33,324 nt of DNA from Hyphomonadaceae bacterium (GTDB lineage: Bacteria > Pseudomonadota > Alphaproteobacteria > Caulobacterales > Aquidulcibacteraceae). Positions within the stretch are counted from its first letter, which is position 1. Every line of letters starts with the position of its first letter. Below the pieces are notes generated by a model. That model made no database searches and was not told the origin of the DNA. It saw nothing but the letters and a program-made list of their open reading frames with translations. The stretch covers positions 1 through 33,324 of the forward strand of contig JADLHI010000057.1 in the NCBI GenBank assembly GCA_020848895.1, read 5' to 3'. The position numbers and the translations under genes were made by a program. Shown here piece after piece: positions 24,380 to 32,574 of this stretch.

Positions 24380-24745
24380 CTACGCAAGGGTCCGCCACAG
24401 CATATAAGCCGCGACCATGAAGACCACGCCGGCGAAAATGCGCTGCAGCGCGCCGCGTTGCTTTGCCAAGCGATCCGCTAGCCCGGCGCCGAAGGCGCCG
24501 GCAACAACGCCGCCGCCCACGAAGAGAAGGGCGATGCGCCAATCGATCAGGCCGTCGACGGCGTAGCCTGCGGCGGTCGTGGCGCCAAAGCTGCCGACGC
24601 TGAAGAGCGATGAGCCGATCGCCTGAATCATGGTCATACCGGTCGCGCCGATAAGGCCCGATTAGGAAGCTGCCGCCAAGGCTGGTCATTTTCGGCGCGT
24701 TGCGGAAGCCGAGCACGACGCGGAGACATTGCTGGCCGAAAGCTG
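24380..24745 (-). pseudogene. TauE/SafE-family permease remnant
   Basis: The C-terminal quarter of a TSUP (sulfite/anion exporter TauE/SafE) permease is readable. After GATG, 24380-24637 gives MTMIQAIGSSLFSVGSFGAT, then DWRIALLFVGGGVVAGAFGA and a final FAGVVFMVAAYMLWR. Just upstream, in another frame, NAPKMTSLGGSFLI matches the preceding GGGFLIVP-type repeat, with an in-frame TAA between. So a frameshift or small deletion separates the two parts. The N-terminal half is absent. It looks like a decayed gene abutting another remnant. Confidence 0.75.
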
Positions 24746-24771
24746 TGCCAATTGAACCGGGCCAAGCGTCA

Positions 24772-25080
24772 CTAACGCGGACAGCTTACGTGCAAATGCA
24801 TTCTTTCCGGAAGGCGACTTGCCAAATCAATGGCGTTCTTGAGCGCATCCGGAACGGAGCGGTTGCACTCGCGTGTAACGAACAAAATGGCCTGCGCGTC
24901 CGTGATCGATTTTTTGAACGCATGCGCGAGCGGCGGATAGGCCGCGTTGGGACTATGGAGAGACAGATCCTTGAAGAATATTTCGGACATTGTGATCTGT
25001 GGCAGCGCCAGGTTGATCAGCACGCAGGCGAGCTTGCGGTTGATCGAGGCGCTGGAGAGACTGCCGATTAATTGAACACG
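24772..25080 (-). pseudogene. NADPH-dependent FMN reductase N-terminal remnant
   Basis: Leftward codons from about 25080 read QLIGSLSSASINRKLACVLI, then LALPQITMSEIFFKDLSLHS and ITDAQAILFVTRECNRSVPD followed by ALKNAIDLASR. This is the N-terminal part of an SsuE/ChrR-like flavodoxin-fold reductase (the GSLRxxSxNRxLA and PEYNxSxPGxLKNAID motifs). No ATG/GTG start lies in frame before QLIGS, an upstream TAG closes the frame, and the C-terminal third is missing after LASR. It is therefore broken at both ends. Confidence 0.72.
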
Positions 25081-25261
25081 GTCGTGATGCGGCTCCTACA
25101 GGGCGCGCCCATCGTTGCCTGTTTGCTTGGTTTTGCCTATGGCGCCCCGATTACACGCTTGGAATTTCGCCCTGGGAGACCTCACGGAAGTCTCCTGCCC
25201 TTTACGCCGAAGAAGGGTAGGTCGTCCCTTCGGAGGGCATGCACATGACATGATGCGCATA

Positions 25262-25690
25262 CTAGCTGCGTTCGCGCACGCCGACGCCGCGTCCGTAGAC
25301 CAGTTCGCCGCCGCACCAGGCGCCGGCGATCATCACCAGGAAAGCCGCGCCGCTCGCCGCTATCGCCCACCACGGGGCAGGCGATAACGCAACATAGGCC
25401 TGATCGACGCGTCCCAAGAGGCCGATGACTGCGAGCACCCACGCTGCGCCCATAAAACTTGCGTGGACCAGAGCGAGCCGCGCGGCTTTGGCTTGCGCGT
25501 GTGGCAGATCCATCGCGCCAGCGGTCGCCGCAAGCGCGCCGCCAACAGCGCCAAACGCGGCGATGAGGGCGCCGGCCTGCCAGAAGACGTTCTGTCCCAG
25601 TCCGATGGCGAGCGCATCGCAGAGCGGCGTCATGGTCCAGCAGGCGACCGGCAGATGCACCAGCATGGGGTGAACGGGATGCAGCGCCAT
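25262..25690 (-). CDS. DUF2231 membrane protein
   Basis: A 142-residue four-helix membrane protein with the DUF2231 signature near the start (LHPVHPMLVHLPVACW). The GALIAAFGAVGGALAATAGA segment follows, then AARLALVHASFMGAAWVLAV and a last helix near residues 108-128. DUF2231 proteins have conserved His residues that may bind haem or metal; the function is not settled. ATG at 25690 lies just four bases after the stop of the gene upstream of it, so the two form a leftward pair. Confidence 0.85.
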   Translation of the reverse strand: MALHPVHPMLVHLPVACWTMTPLCDALAIGLGQNVFWQAGALIAAFGAVGGALAATAGAMDLPHAQAKAARLALVHASFMGAAWVLAVIGLLGRVDQAYVALSPAPWWAIAASGAAFLVMIAGAWCGGELVYGRGVGVRERS

Positions 25691-25694
25691 GATG

Positions 25695-26048
25695 TTAGGC
25701 TGGGAGCAGCACGGCCGCAGCGAGACAGAGAAAACCGCTCACCGCGACAAAGGCGTGAATGCCAGCGAGCGCTCGCGGCGGCGTTTGTTTGCGCAGATGA
25801 AAACTGATCAGTGCAAATCCGCCCAGTGCCGCGATCAGCAGGAGGCCGGCTGCGACAGTCACCAGCATCGGCGCCGGCGCGCCGGACGCGAACGCCGTGT
25901 AGAGCAGCAGCACAAGGCCCGTGGCGGCGACGAGCCCATGCAGGATGGCGGCGGGCCAAGGCGGAAGCGCGCCGCCGAAGACGCGCACAATCATATAGAC
26001 GCCGAACAGTGCGGCGACGGCGAATAGCGCGAGCGAAACGATCAGCAT
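25695..26048 (-). CDS. Small four-helix membrane protein paired with DUF2231
   Basis: A 117-residue protein with four hydrophobic segments (about residues 2-21, 34-52, 61-82 and 94-115) and few charged residues. Segments such as GALPPWPAAILHGLVAATGL and the central FHLRKQTPPRALAGIHAFVA resemble small membrane proteins found beside DUF2231 genes; I know no function. It is the first gene of the leftward pair, transcribed into the DUF2231 gene. The conserved His in ILHG and IHAF could be haem ligands, but this is a guess. Confidence 0.65.
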   Translation of the reverse strand: MLIVSLALFAVAALFGVYMIVRVFGGALPPWPAAILHGLVAATGLVLLLYTAFASGAPAPMLVTVAAGLLLIAALGGFALISFHLRKQTPPRALAGIHAFVAVSGFLCLAAAVLLPA

Positions 26049-26184
26049 TGAGCTCCTCCACGTTGTCCATGCATTGGATGCGGCCGGCGCTCAAAGGTTC
26101 CCGCTTTGCGCGCTTGGGGCAGAGCGCACAAAGGTCGGCGGGCGAAGACAAGCGCCAGTGCGCGCTCCGCCCCGCCAGGCGGCT

Positions 26185-26871
26185 CTATTGCGCGAACCGT
26201 TCGGGGAAGGCGGCGATCAGCCCGGCGCTCAGAGCGTCGGCCAGCATCATCATGTGCGCCTCGGCCCTGCCGTATTCGGCGATGCCTTCGGCGTAGCGCC
26301 CTTGTAGGAGCGAGGTTGCATAGACAAGCGTGGTGTCGATGTGTCCGCGCAGCATGCCGCGCACGGTGTCTTGCGGCCAGTTGGAATTGGCGGCCGCGAG
26401 GAAATCGGCGATTTCCTGAGCATTGGCGTAGGCCGCAGCGATCGCCCTTGTCTTGGCGGGCTCGGCGCCGGCCTTAGCGGCGCGCACCACTTCGACGGCG
26501 GCGGCGATGTGCGCCTGTAGCAGGCGTGTCACCGCATCGCCCGCGGCATCGCCGTAGAAGGGTTTGATGGCGTTGCCGATGTCGGCTTGGTTTTGCATCA
26601 GCCGCGCTGCCGTCGCGTCGAAGGCTGACGGCGCCATGGCGAAAGCGAACACCGCCGCATAGGTCCACTCCATGTGCTGCGCCCAAAGCATTTGCATGGC
26701 CGCGTAGAGCGCACTCATGCTGGGCGTGCGGCAGGCAGGTGTTGCGGCTTGTTCGTGCAGCCCTGGATGAGCGCAAGCCGAAACTGGAGCGAGCAAGGCC
26801 AAAGCAGCCGCGGGCGCGCCAAGAGCAAGGCGCCTGCTGATGAGCGAGTGAGAAACCTCGGAAAGCGACAT
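26185..26871 (-). CDS. Secreted helical protein, unknown family
   Basis: A 228-residue protein with an export signal ([23 protein letters not shown], twin-Arg-like RR). A nearly all-helical mature part follows. Conserved-looking stretches are [57 protein letters not shown], the [20 protein letters not shown] segment, and [20 protein letters not shown] recall similar hypothetical proteins in other bacteria but no function. Several His and Glu/Asp residues on the helices would suit a metal-binding bundle; this is speculative. It lies 136 bases before the DUF2231 pair on the same strand. Confidence 0.7.
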   Translation of the reverse strand: MSLSEVSHSLISRRLALGAPAAALALLAPVSACAHPGLHEQAATPACRTPSMSALYAAMQMLWAQHMEWTYAAVFAFAMAPSAFDATAARLMQNQADIGNAIKPFYGDAAGDAVTRLLQAHIAAAVEVVRAAKAGAEPAKTRAIAAAYANAQEIADFLAAANSNWPQDTVRGMLRGHIDTTLVYATSLLQGRYAEGIAEYGRAEAHMMMLADALSAGLIAAFPERFAQ

Positions 26872-26941
26872 GACGAACTCCGTTGTCTGTCAAAATGTTG
26901 GATGGATCATCGTGTGCGAGCAAACGCCGGTGACCCGCATA

Positions 26942-26965
26942 CGCTCCATCACCTTGGATGGAGCG
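26942..26965. repeat. Perfect 9-bp inverted repeat
   Basis: CGCTCCATC (26942-26950), loop ACCTTG, GATGGAGCG (26957-26965). It lies 71 bases upstream of the leftward secreted-protein gene and downstream of the sterol desaturase remnant. No T-run follows on either strand, so an operator or stalled-transcript hairpin is as likely as a terminator. Confidence 0.5.
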
Positions 26966-27016
26966 ATCGCCCGTTAGGTTCCCAGATTTCGTTTGGCCGC
27001 GCTCACTGTGACGCGG

Positions 27017-27484
27017 CTAGCGCCTCGGTGGAGCGAGCATGAGCGCAAGTTTACCGGCAGGCCCCCGGGCGGCGGCGGCGCGCGTCAGCAGCGCCCGCCA
27101 TGGATCGATCATCGTGCGCCATGCGCCTGGACCGGTCGGATGGACGAGGCCGTAGCGGCGCACGCCGCCTTCGGGTTCGGCGCTGAAGGTGCCGAACAGG
27201 CGGTCCCAGATGATAAGCACGCCGCCGAAATTGCGGTCGATGCAGTCGGTGCTCACGCCATGATGGACACGGTGATGCGAAGGCGTGTTGAACACAAGCT
27301 CGATCCAACGAGGCAGGGGGCGCACATATTCGCTGTGGATGAGGAAATGATGCACGCCGCGCACGCCTGCACTTGCCGCGACAAGCACTGGCGGGACGCC
27401 GAACGACCGCAACGCGAGCGGGGCGACCGCGTCCACGTACAGGAGAAAGCTGGTGCGGATTTTGTCGCGTATTTGACGCGGCGC
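27017..27484 (-). pseudogene. Sterol desaturase/fatty acid hydroxylase C-terminal remnant
   Basis: A leftward frame of about 155 codons carries the C-terminal half of a fatty-acid hydroxylase/sterol desaturase. It has PLALRSFGVPPVLVAASAGV, then FLIHSEYVRPLPRWIELVFN and the di-iron motif TPSHHRVHHG, followed by DRNFGGVLIIWDRLFGTF. The N-terminal membrane helices and the first two His boxes are missing. A stop (27485-27487) closes the frame, and the other two frames upstream show no convincing match. An internal GTG at 27436 could start a short product, but it would lack most iron ligands. Confidence 0.75.
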
Positions 27485-27843
27485 TCATAGCTGCGCACGT
27501 GCTTCCAGCGCGAGCACGACCGCAAGGGCGAATATGCGGCGACACCAAGCATCTCACGACCGCGACAGTCGTACCAACGGCCGAGATCGGAAACGCGCAT
27601 GCCTGCTTAGTAGTGCGCCTGATCTGAAGGTCCACTCTTGCGTGACGGCGATCGTCGAGGCCGAGCGCGCCTGCACGTCGTCGCGCGGCGCGGGTAAGCA
27701 TGCCGCAAAGCTGGCCGCACGAACGTCACCGCCGCGCCGTCGCGGGACGAAGTGCTGAACTTGTTGCGGCAGGCCGATGGCTGAGCGGCCAGGAACCTTG
27801 CTGCGGCTGGCGCATCAGATAGGGTGGAGACCAGGAGAGAGCC
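27485..27843. other. Stretch without a recognisable gene before the sigma factor
   Basis: About 359 bases. Leftward frames through it are GC-driven and Arg-rich with no domain I can name; they may include the decayed front of the sterol desaturase. The only clear element is AGGAGAG at about 27832-27838, the ribosome-binding site of the sigma factor. Confidence 0.45.
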
Positions 27844-28557
27844 ATGTCCGCCCAAGACGTCGCACGCCCCGACTTTGCAATAATGGCGGAAGCGGATCTG
27901 GTGCGCCGGGCGCGTGGAGGCGAACACGGCGCTTTTCGCGCCATCATGCAGCGGGGCAACCAGCGGCTGTTCAGGGTCGCACGCGGCATAGTGCGCGACG
28001 AGGCCGAAGCCGAGGACGTGTTGCAGGAAGCCTATGTTCGCGCCTTCACTGGCTTGGCGCACTTTCGCGGCGACGCGAGCATATTCACGTGGTTGACGCG
28101 CATCGTCGTCAACGAAGCCAATGGCCGCTTACGCAAGCGGCGCAACGAGGTCGCCGTCGAAGAGGTCGAGGCGGTTCAGAGTATGGGAGCGCACGTCATT
28201 ATGTTCCCTAACGCGGATGCCTCCGCCAATCCCGAAGAAGATGTCGCGCGCATGCAGGTCCGGCGCGTCATCGAGAGAGCCGTGGACGAGCTACCCCATG
28301 ACTTTCGCACCGTGTTCATCCTGCGCGACATTGAGGATTGCAGCGTGGCCGAGACGGCGGCGATGCTGGATATACGCGAAGAGACCGTGAAAACCCGGCT
28401 GCATCGGGCGCGTCGCCAGTTGCGCGCGACGCTCAACACATCGTTCGCCACGACGCTTGGCGACGCCTTCCCATTCCTCGGTCGGCGCTGTGAACGTATC
28501 ACCGAAGTGGTGCTGGCGCGGCTTGCGAAGCCGCCCGGCGACCCCCTCGTCAAGTGA
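27844..28557 (+). CDS. ECF (sigma-70 family) RNA polymerase sigma factor
   Basis: A 237-residue extracytoplasmic-function sigma factor. Region 2 (about residues 18-90) has RLFRVARGIVRDEAEAEDVL and then QEAYVRAFTGLAHFRGDASI followed by FTWLTRIVVNEANGRLRKRR. Region 4 (about 145-200) has VDELPHDFRTVFILRDIEDC and SVAETAAMLDIREETVKTRL with HRARRQLR. A C-terminal tail of about 35 residues (FPFLGRRCERITEVVLARL) continues beyond the core. No anti-sigma gene is adjacent, which is unusual. ATG at 27844 has AGGAGAG upstream. Confidence 0.93.
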   Translation: MSAQDVARPDFAIMAEADLVRRARGGEHGAFRAIMQRGNQRLFRVARGIVRDEAEAEDVLQEAYVRAFTGLAHFRGDASIFTWLTRIVVNEANGRLRKRRNEVAVEEVEAVQSMGAHVIMFPNADASANPEEDVARMQVRRVIERAVDELPHDFRTVFILRDIEDCSVAETAAMLDIREETVKTRLHRARRQLRATLNTSFATTLGDAFPFLGRRCERITEVVLARLAKPPGDPLVK

Positions 28558-28672
28558 CAAAACATGAAAAGGCGGGGAGCGCACCTAGCCCAAGTCCAGC
28601 CTTGCGCACCCCACCTTGCCTCGCGGCCTCGCTGCGTTAGGCTGTCGTTCTCGCCATATCAAGGTTTGGTCC

Positions 28673-29017
28673 GTGCGCTCGCTTTTAGTATTTTTCGCTC
28701 CGGAGCTAGGCGCCTGGCGCGGACAGATGGCGCTATGGAAAGTCTATTGGGGGTATGGGGTTCTCACCAGCTTCGTGCTGGCATTGTTGTTGCTTAACGC
28801 GCTCAGCGAACGGTGGCTCTGGATGGAGCAGGCGCTGCTTGTCGCGCTCATGTTCTACACCGCCTGGGTCCTTACGGCGGTCTGGCGTTGCGCTGAGCGC
28901 GCGAAATCGCACTGGCGTTTCTTTGCACGCCTCTCGACCGTCGTATGGGCTGGCAACGCCGTCATGGTGCTCGGCTTTCTGGAGCTTGATCTTCTACCGC
29001 AACTCTTCAGGTCTTGA
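28673..29017 (+). CDS. Small membrane protein, unknown
   Basis: A 114-residue protein with three or four hydrophobic segments (LALLLLNALSERW region, ALLVALMFYTAWVLTAVW, and TVVWAGNAVMVLGFLELDLL). The opening LLVFFAPELGAWRGQMALWK, followed by VYWGYGV, resembles small proteobacterial membrane proteins I have seen but cannot name. The GTG at 28673 has AAGG at a workable distance; an alternative ATG lies at 28727. It follows the sigma factor gene by about 115 bases on the same strand, and its 3' end overlaps the convergent carrier gene by 11 bases. Confidence 0.6.
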   Translation: MRSLLVFFAPELGAWRGQMALWKVYWGYGVLTSFVLALLLLNALSERWLWMEQALLVALMFYTAWVLTAVWRCAERAKSHWRFFARLSTVVWAGNAVMVLGFLELDLLPQLFRS

Positions 29018-30077
29018 GGCCCTCGACGCTGCGCATGTCGCGCCACACGGAAACTATGAGCCCTGCGGCGGTCAGTGCCCACGCGCCTAGCGCCACCCAT
29101 ACCATCGCGCCAGAAATGAGCCGCAACGGCGCGAAATCAGCAGCTAGGGCAAGGCGTAGGCTCGCCAACGCGTACATGCCGAGCGGAAACACGAGACTCC
29201 AAAGCATTGGCGTGTAAGTGATGGGCGCGCGGCGGACCCCATGCTTCCAGAAACCGAATAGCATAAGCAGTGGAATCCACCAAGTCGCCCAAGCCCACAT
29301 GATGAGCGTCACCCCGTCTATGAACGGTCGCATAGATTCAAGAAATGCGATGCCGGTATCGGTCAAGATGAGCACAGATCCGGCATTGGTACTGATTGCC
29401 GCCGCGCCCATCACCACCCAAATGAGCGGGCTCACGTCGTCCGGCTCGATGTCAAAGAAAAAGATGCGATAGGCGAACAAGGTGACGAATATACCGTAGA
29501 GGGCAAGGCCGATGCCCCAGAACATGTGAATGAGCACAAGCACGCTCTGCTGGTATGCGCCGAAATTGGGGGCGATGGCCGCGCCCAGAATCACTAGCGA
29601 TTCGGTGCCGACGATGGCGATCAGCCATCCCCCATGGACGACATTCGCCCCGTGCGCCGTATTGAGAAAGGTGAGAACGCCAAACGAAAAATAGATGAGC
29701 CCCACCCAGAGAATGAGCGCAAAAGTCCACATCGCCGTCGCCGCATCGCTCCAGCCTCGCAGGTTCATGCCCACGCCCAAAACGTCAGTGGCGGCAACCG
29801 CGGTAAAGAAGGCAAAGACGAGCTTGGGACTTGTTATGTCGGCCCAAATTGCCATGCGCGCGACCAGAATGCGCAAACCGGTCAAGAGCCAAAGCAGCAA
29901 ATAGGCGACAATGTTGAGAATAAACAGGATCTCCGAGAGAAATCGTTGATGCTCAAGAAAAAGGGCATTGGAGATGATGCCGGTCGCCATAACGAAGGCG
30001 AAATAGCCCGGATAGAGGCCCGCAACGCTGCCGTATGCCTTCCCCCGCAGTATATGTGATCGGTTCAGTGCAGGCAT
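29007..30077 (-). CDS. TehA/SLAC1-like (TDT family) membrane transporter
   Basis: A 356-residue carrier with ten membrane helices, of the tellurite-resistance/dicarboxylate transporter family that includes TehA, Mae1 and plant SLAC1. Landmarks are LYPGYFAFVMATGIISNALF near the N-terminus (the family opening), then WLIAIVGTESLVILGAAIAP, MFWGIGLALYGIFVTLFAYR and the late PMLWSLVFPLGMYALASLRL. Substrates in the family are small anions or C4-dicarboxylates; which one cannot be told here. GGAG lies seven bases before the ATG at 30077. Confidence 0.85.
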   Translation of the reverse strand: MPALNRSHILRGKAYGSVAGLYPGYFAFVMATGIISNALFLEHQRFLSEILFILNIVAYLLLWLLTGLRILVARMAIWADITSPKLVFAFFTAVAATDVLGVGMNLRGWSDAATAMWTFALILWVGLIYFSFGVLTFLNTAHGANVVHGGWLIAIVGTESLVILGAAIAPNFGAYQQSVLVLIHMFWGIGLALYGIFVTLFAYRIFFFDIEPDDVSPLIWVVMGAAAISTNAGSVLILTDTGIAFLESMRPFIDGVTLIMWAWATWWIPLLMLFGFWKHGVRRAPITYTPMLWSLVFPLGMYALASLRLALAADFAPLRLISGAMVWVALGAWALTAAGLIVSVWRDMRSVEGLKT

Positions 30078-30524
30078 CCCGGTCCTCCGGCGGGCTTTCC
30101 CAGCGTCCTATCAAGCTCGCTAGTTTGAAGCGGAAACGGGACCGTGCCCGGTGATCAATGATGCAAATCAAGTATGGCTTTGATAACGGCCAGAGCTGCA
30201 AGCGACGCTGAATGCGTCGCGGCGAAACCAGGTCGCGCCGGGAACAAGGAGAAAGATCAGGGCGTAGGACGCGACACGCGCCAAGCTTCTTCGATCTTGC
30301 GAGGATGAGGAATGTTGAGATGGCGGCGCAGTTGGCGCCCGATCTTCCGAGACAAGGGCGAAAATGGACATGCCGGCGTGATCAAGTTGATTGACCATGG
30401 GCCGATCTCGTCGTGGCGGCCGCGGTCAGCATTGGCAAGGCGCCTTGATCGTGTCGAGCAACGTCGTAGAACAGAAGGCTCACGCTATCGACGTGGTCAA
30501 TGAGTCGTCGCCACCTAGAAACCA
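30078..30524. other. Stretch without a recognisable gene
   Basis: About 447 bases between the start of the leftward carrier gene and the end of the leftward RND remnant. Short frames exist on both strands but none has a ribosome-binding site with a recognisable domain. Given the flanking remnants, it may be decayed coding DNA. The first 60 bases should hold the carrier promoter, but I see no convincing -35/-10. Confidence 0.45.
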
Positions 30525-31265
30525 TCATCGGCGAGCGAACAGCGTCGAGCGTGAATGCGTCGCGTGAGCGCCACATGTTCTGGGTGAGGAGCTTCGATCC
30601 GCAGTCCGGCTACGTCTATTGTGGTGGTAGCCATTGGCGGTGTCTCTATTCTCCTCGCATCCTTGGGTACTCCCTCTGCGTCTGGTTGCAGCGGGAGCGG
30701 AGGCGGGAGGATTATTCGGCCTGCGCCTGGGTTGCGCCCGGTGAGCGGGTGATGGCATCTCGCCTTCGCGTAACTGATGGCCGCTCTTCAGCATCAACCG
30801 GCAGATCGCAGGAAGCACAAAGAGCGTCAGCAGCGTAGCCGTGATGAGCCCGCCGATGACGACCGTAGCGAGCGGCTTTTGCACCTCTGCGCCGGTGCCA
30901 TGGGCGATCGCCACCGGGACGAAACCGATCGCAGGCACGATGCCGGTCATCAAGACAGCGCGGAACTTCTCGATCATGCCGACGCGGATCGCCTCGTCGA
31001 TTGGCATGCCGAGATCGAGACGTCTGTTGATGCTCGTCATGACAACAAGACCGTTCAGCACCGCCACACCCGCCAAGCAGATGAAGCCGGCGGCGGCTGA
31101 GATCGAAAACGGCATGCCTCTCAGGAAGAGGGTGTAGACCCCGCCCGCGAGCGCCAGCGGCACCGCGGCGAAAACCGCGCCGGCGGCGCGGAATGTGCCC
31201 AACGCCATGTAGAGAATGCCGAAGATGATCTCCTCGGCCGTCCAGTCGGGCATGTTCGCTTCCAA
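30525..31265 (-). pseudogene. CzcA-type RND efflux pump C-terminal remnant
   Basis: About 150 residues (nt 31241 down to about 30789) match the C-terminal membrane domain of an HME-RND pump. The pieces are LYMALGTFRAAGAVFAAVPL, FSISAAAGFICLAGVAVLNG, LVVMTSINRRLDLGMPIDEA, AVLMTGIVPAIGFVPVAIAH then GTGAEVQKPLATVVIGGLI. The other 850 or so residues are missing. Beyond residue 159 the frame runs on into Arg/Ser-rich sequence with no homology, as expected after loss of the stop. It is of the CzcA/CusA-like type but differs clearly from the intact CusA at 2693-5869, so it is not a duplicate of it. Confidence 0.85.
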
Positions 31266-31299
31266 GTGAGACCTTAGAGGAAACGTTGGCGGGTTGATG

Positions 31300-31411
31300 A
31301 CGAATGTCCGCTGTCGGCGAGGGCAAGCCGACGAATAGGGCGGGGCATCAACGGCAAGATTGAATCGGCCACGCCGTTCGCTGAAACTGTTGCTACGCTG
31401 CTGGTTGGCCC
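31300..31411. repeat. Dispersed 112-bp repeat, copy A
   Basis: Begins ACGAATGTCCGCTGTCGGCG and ends TTGGCCC. Ungapped alignment with copy C (33071-33182) gives 78 of 112 identical bases by hand count. The start (AATGTCCGCT) and the sequence just past the end (GAGGCGG) are loosely inverted to each other. Confidence 0.65.
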
Positions 31412-31460
31412 GAGGCGGTCACTCTTGTGGTAGGGATGAGATTCGGACCGGATCAGTCCT

Positions 31461-32267
31461 ATGTCAAAGCCGCTTACCCTGAAGCAGGCCATCGATGATC
31501 TCGGTTGGTTCTGGGGCGTGTTCACTTCGCTCGTAAACGCGCCGTCTATCCTTGTCTTGCTCCAGATGGTGTTCGAGCATCGCTACATCGATGCGCTGCA
31601 GTGGATCGTGGACGGCTACAATGACATCGCGAACCAGATTGGCGCCGCGCTAGAACCAGTGCTTGGACCGCTGATTGCGCAGTTGAACGGACTATTTGGA
31701 TGGACCATCGAGCTGCAGCCGCATTGGCGCCCACTTCTATTGCTCGCGCTGATTCCTGCGACGAGCATCGCTCGACAAGTTTGGCGACCGAAGTCCGGCG
31801 GCGATATCATCGAGCCGCTCGCGGTCGGGCTGGGTGCTGTTGTGGGGGTGGTGGTGGCGGGCGTTATACCTTTAGATGATCGATGGTGGGATCAGGGGCT
31901 GGTCGCAGCGCTACCGATAGGCGTCATACTGCTTTTCAGTGAGGCGGCGGTTCACCTGGGAAATCTATTTGAGAAGCCGATCAATCGTGAGCCTTTCGGC
32001 CCCTTCTACATCATGCCCTATGTTCTACTTTTCTGCAGCGTTGCGCTTCTCCTGGGCGCCGGACTTTCCTTCGTGGCGCCACTGCACGACGGTTCGGGCC
32101 TGTTGGCGCTTGGCGCCATGATCATGGTGCTCGGTTCGCTGTCGTTGCTCTCAGGGCTCAGCGAAGGAGAACCCACGACCGCCCGGATGGGTCTGACAAT
32201 GCTGGGGGCTTTCGTTGTGGCGGGCGCCATTCTGGCCGCTGACGCCATACTCAAGATCTTGAATTGA
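31461..32267 (+). CDS. Hypothetical integral membrane protein
   Basis: A 268-residue protein with about six hydrophobic segments (near residues 25-45, 88-108, 116-136, 146-164, 180-206 and 215-265). The N-terminus is amphipathic (MSKPLTLKQAIDDLGWFWGV). A polar loop contains WRPKSGGDI and a second one has EKPINREPFGPFYIMPY. I do not recognise a family. The ATG at 31461 lacks a strong ribosome-binding site, but codon use and hydrophobic pattern support it as real. It sits between two copies of the dispersed repeat. Confidence 0.65.
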   Translation: MSKPLTLKQAIDDLGWFWGVFTSLVNAPSILVLLQMVFEHRYIDALQWIVDGYNDIANQIGAALEPVLGPLIAQLNGLFGWTIELQPHWRPLLLLALIPATSIARQVWRPKSGGDIIEPLAVGLGAVVGVVVAGVIPLDDRWWDQGLVAALPIGVILLFSEAAVHLGNLFEKPINREPFGPFYIMPYVLLFCSVALLLGAGLSFVAPLHDGSGLLALGAMIMVLGSLSLLSGLSEGEPTTARMGLTMLGAFVVAGAILAADAILKILN

Positions 32268-32397
32268 AGCGTCCGTCTTGGGCGTGCCCTTCCCAACGTC
32301 GGCTTCTGAAATGCTGTGGCGCAACGTGCGCTACGTTCCTGTGGGCACGCGCCTTCTGGCTCCGAAATGCATCGCAAAGCCAACATGCACTGGTGAC

Positions 32398-32509
32398 GGT
32401 TGTAGACCGCAACCGGCGAGACCCGTCAGTTTCTCTCAGTCTTTTCCTCCGGCAGCTTTGGATCTCGCCGGCCGCCCCGTGAAATCGGCGCGGCGACGCG
32501 GCTTGGCCC
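32398..32509. repeat. Dispersed repeat, copy B (diverged)
   Basis: The right half (about 32459-32509) matches copy C closely: GGATC, GGCCGC, TGAAATCGGCGC, GCGACGCG and CTTGGCCC occur in the same order. The left half is diverged, sharing TGACGG and CGGCGAG with small insertions. It ends in TTGGCCC like the other copies. Confidence 0.5.
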
Positions 32510-32574
32510 GAAGCGGATCGTGTTTCAAACGGCGCCGAGAAAGACTAGGGTCCGCGCAGGAGAGGAGAACCATC

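Noticed and set aside
25175-25195. Hairpin GGAGAC / GTCTCC downstream of the DUF2231 gene
   Set aside because: Only 6-bp arms with a nine-base loop and no T-run; not enough for a terminator call.
27253-27600. Leftward frame beginning MRVSDLGRWYDCRGR
   Set aside because: It overlaps the sterol desaturase remnant in another frame and matches no family I know; too weak to list as a gene.
32278-32574. 99-codon N-terminal extension of the DUF3617 lipoprotein
   Set aside because: It would put the signal peptide and lipobox in mid-protein and covers repeat copy B; the ATG at 32575 has a strong ribosome-binding site.
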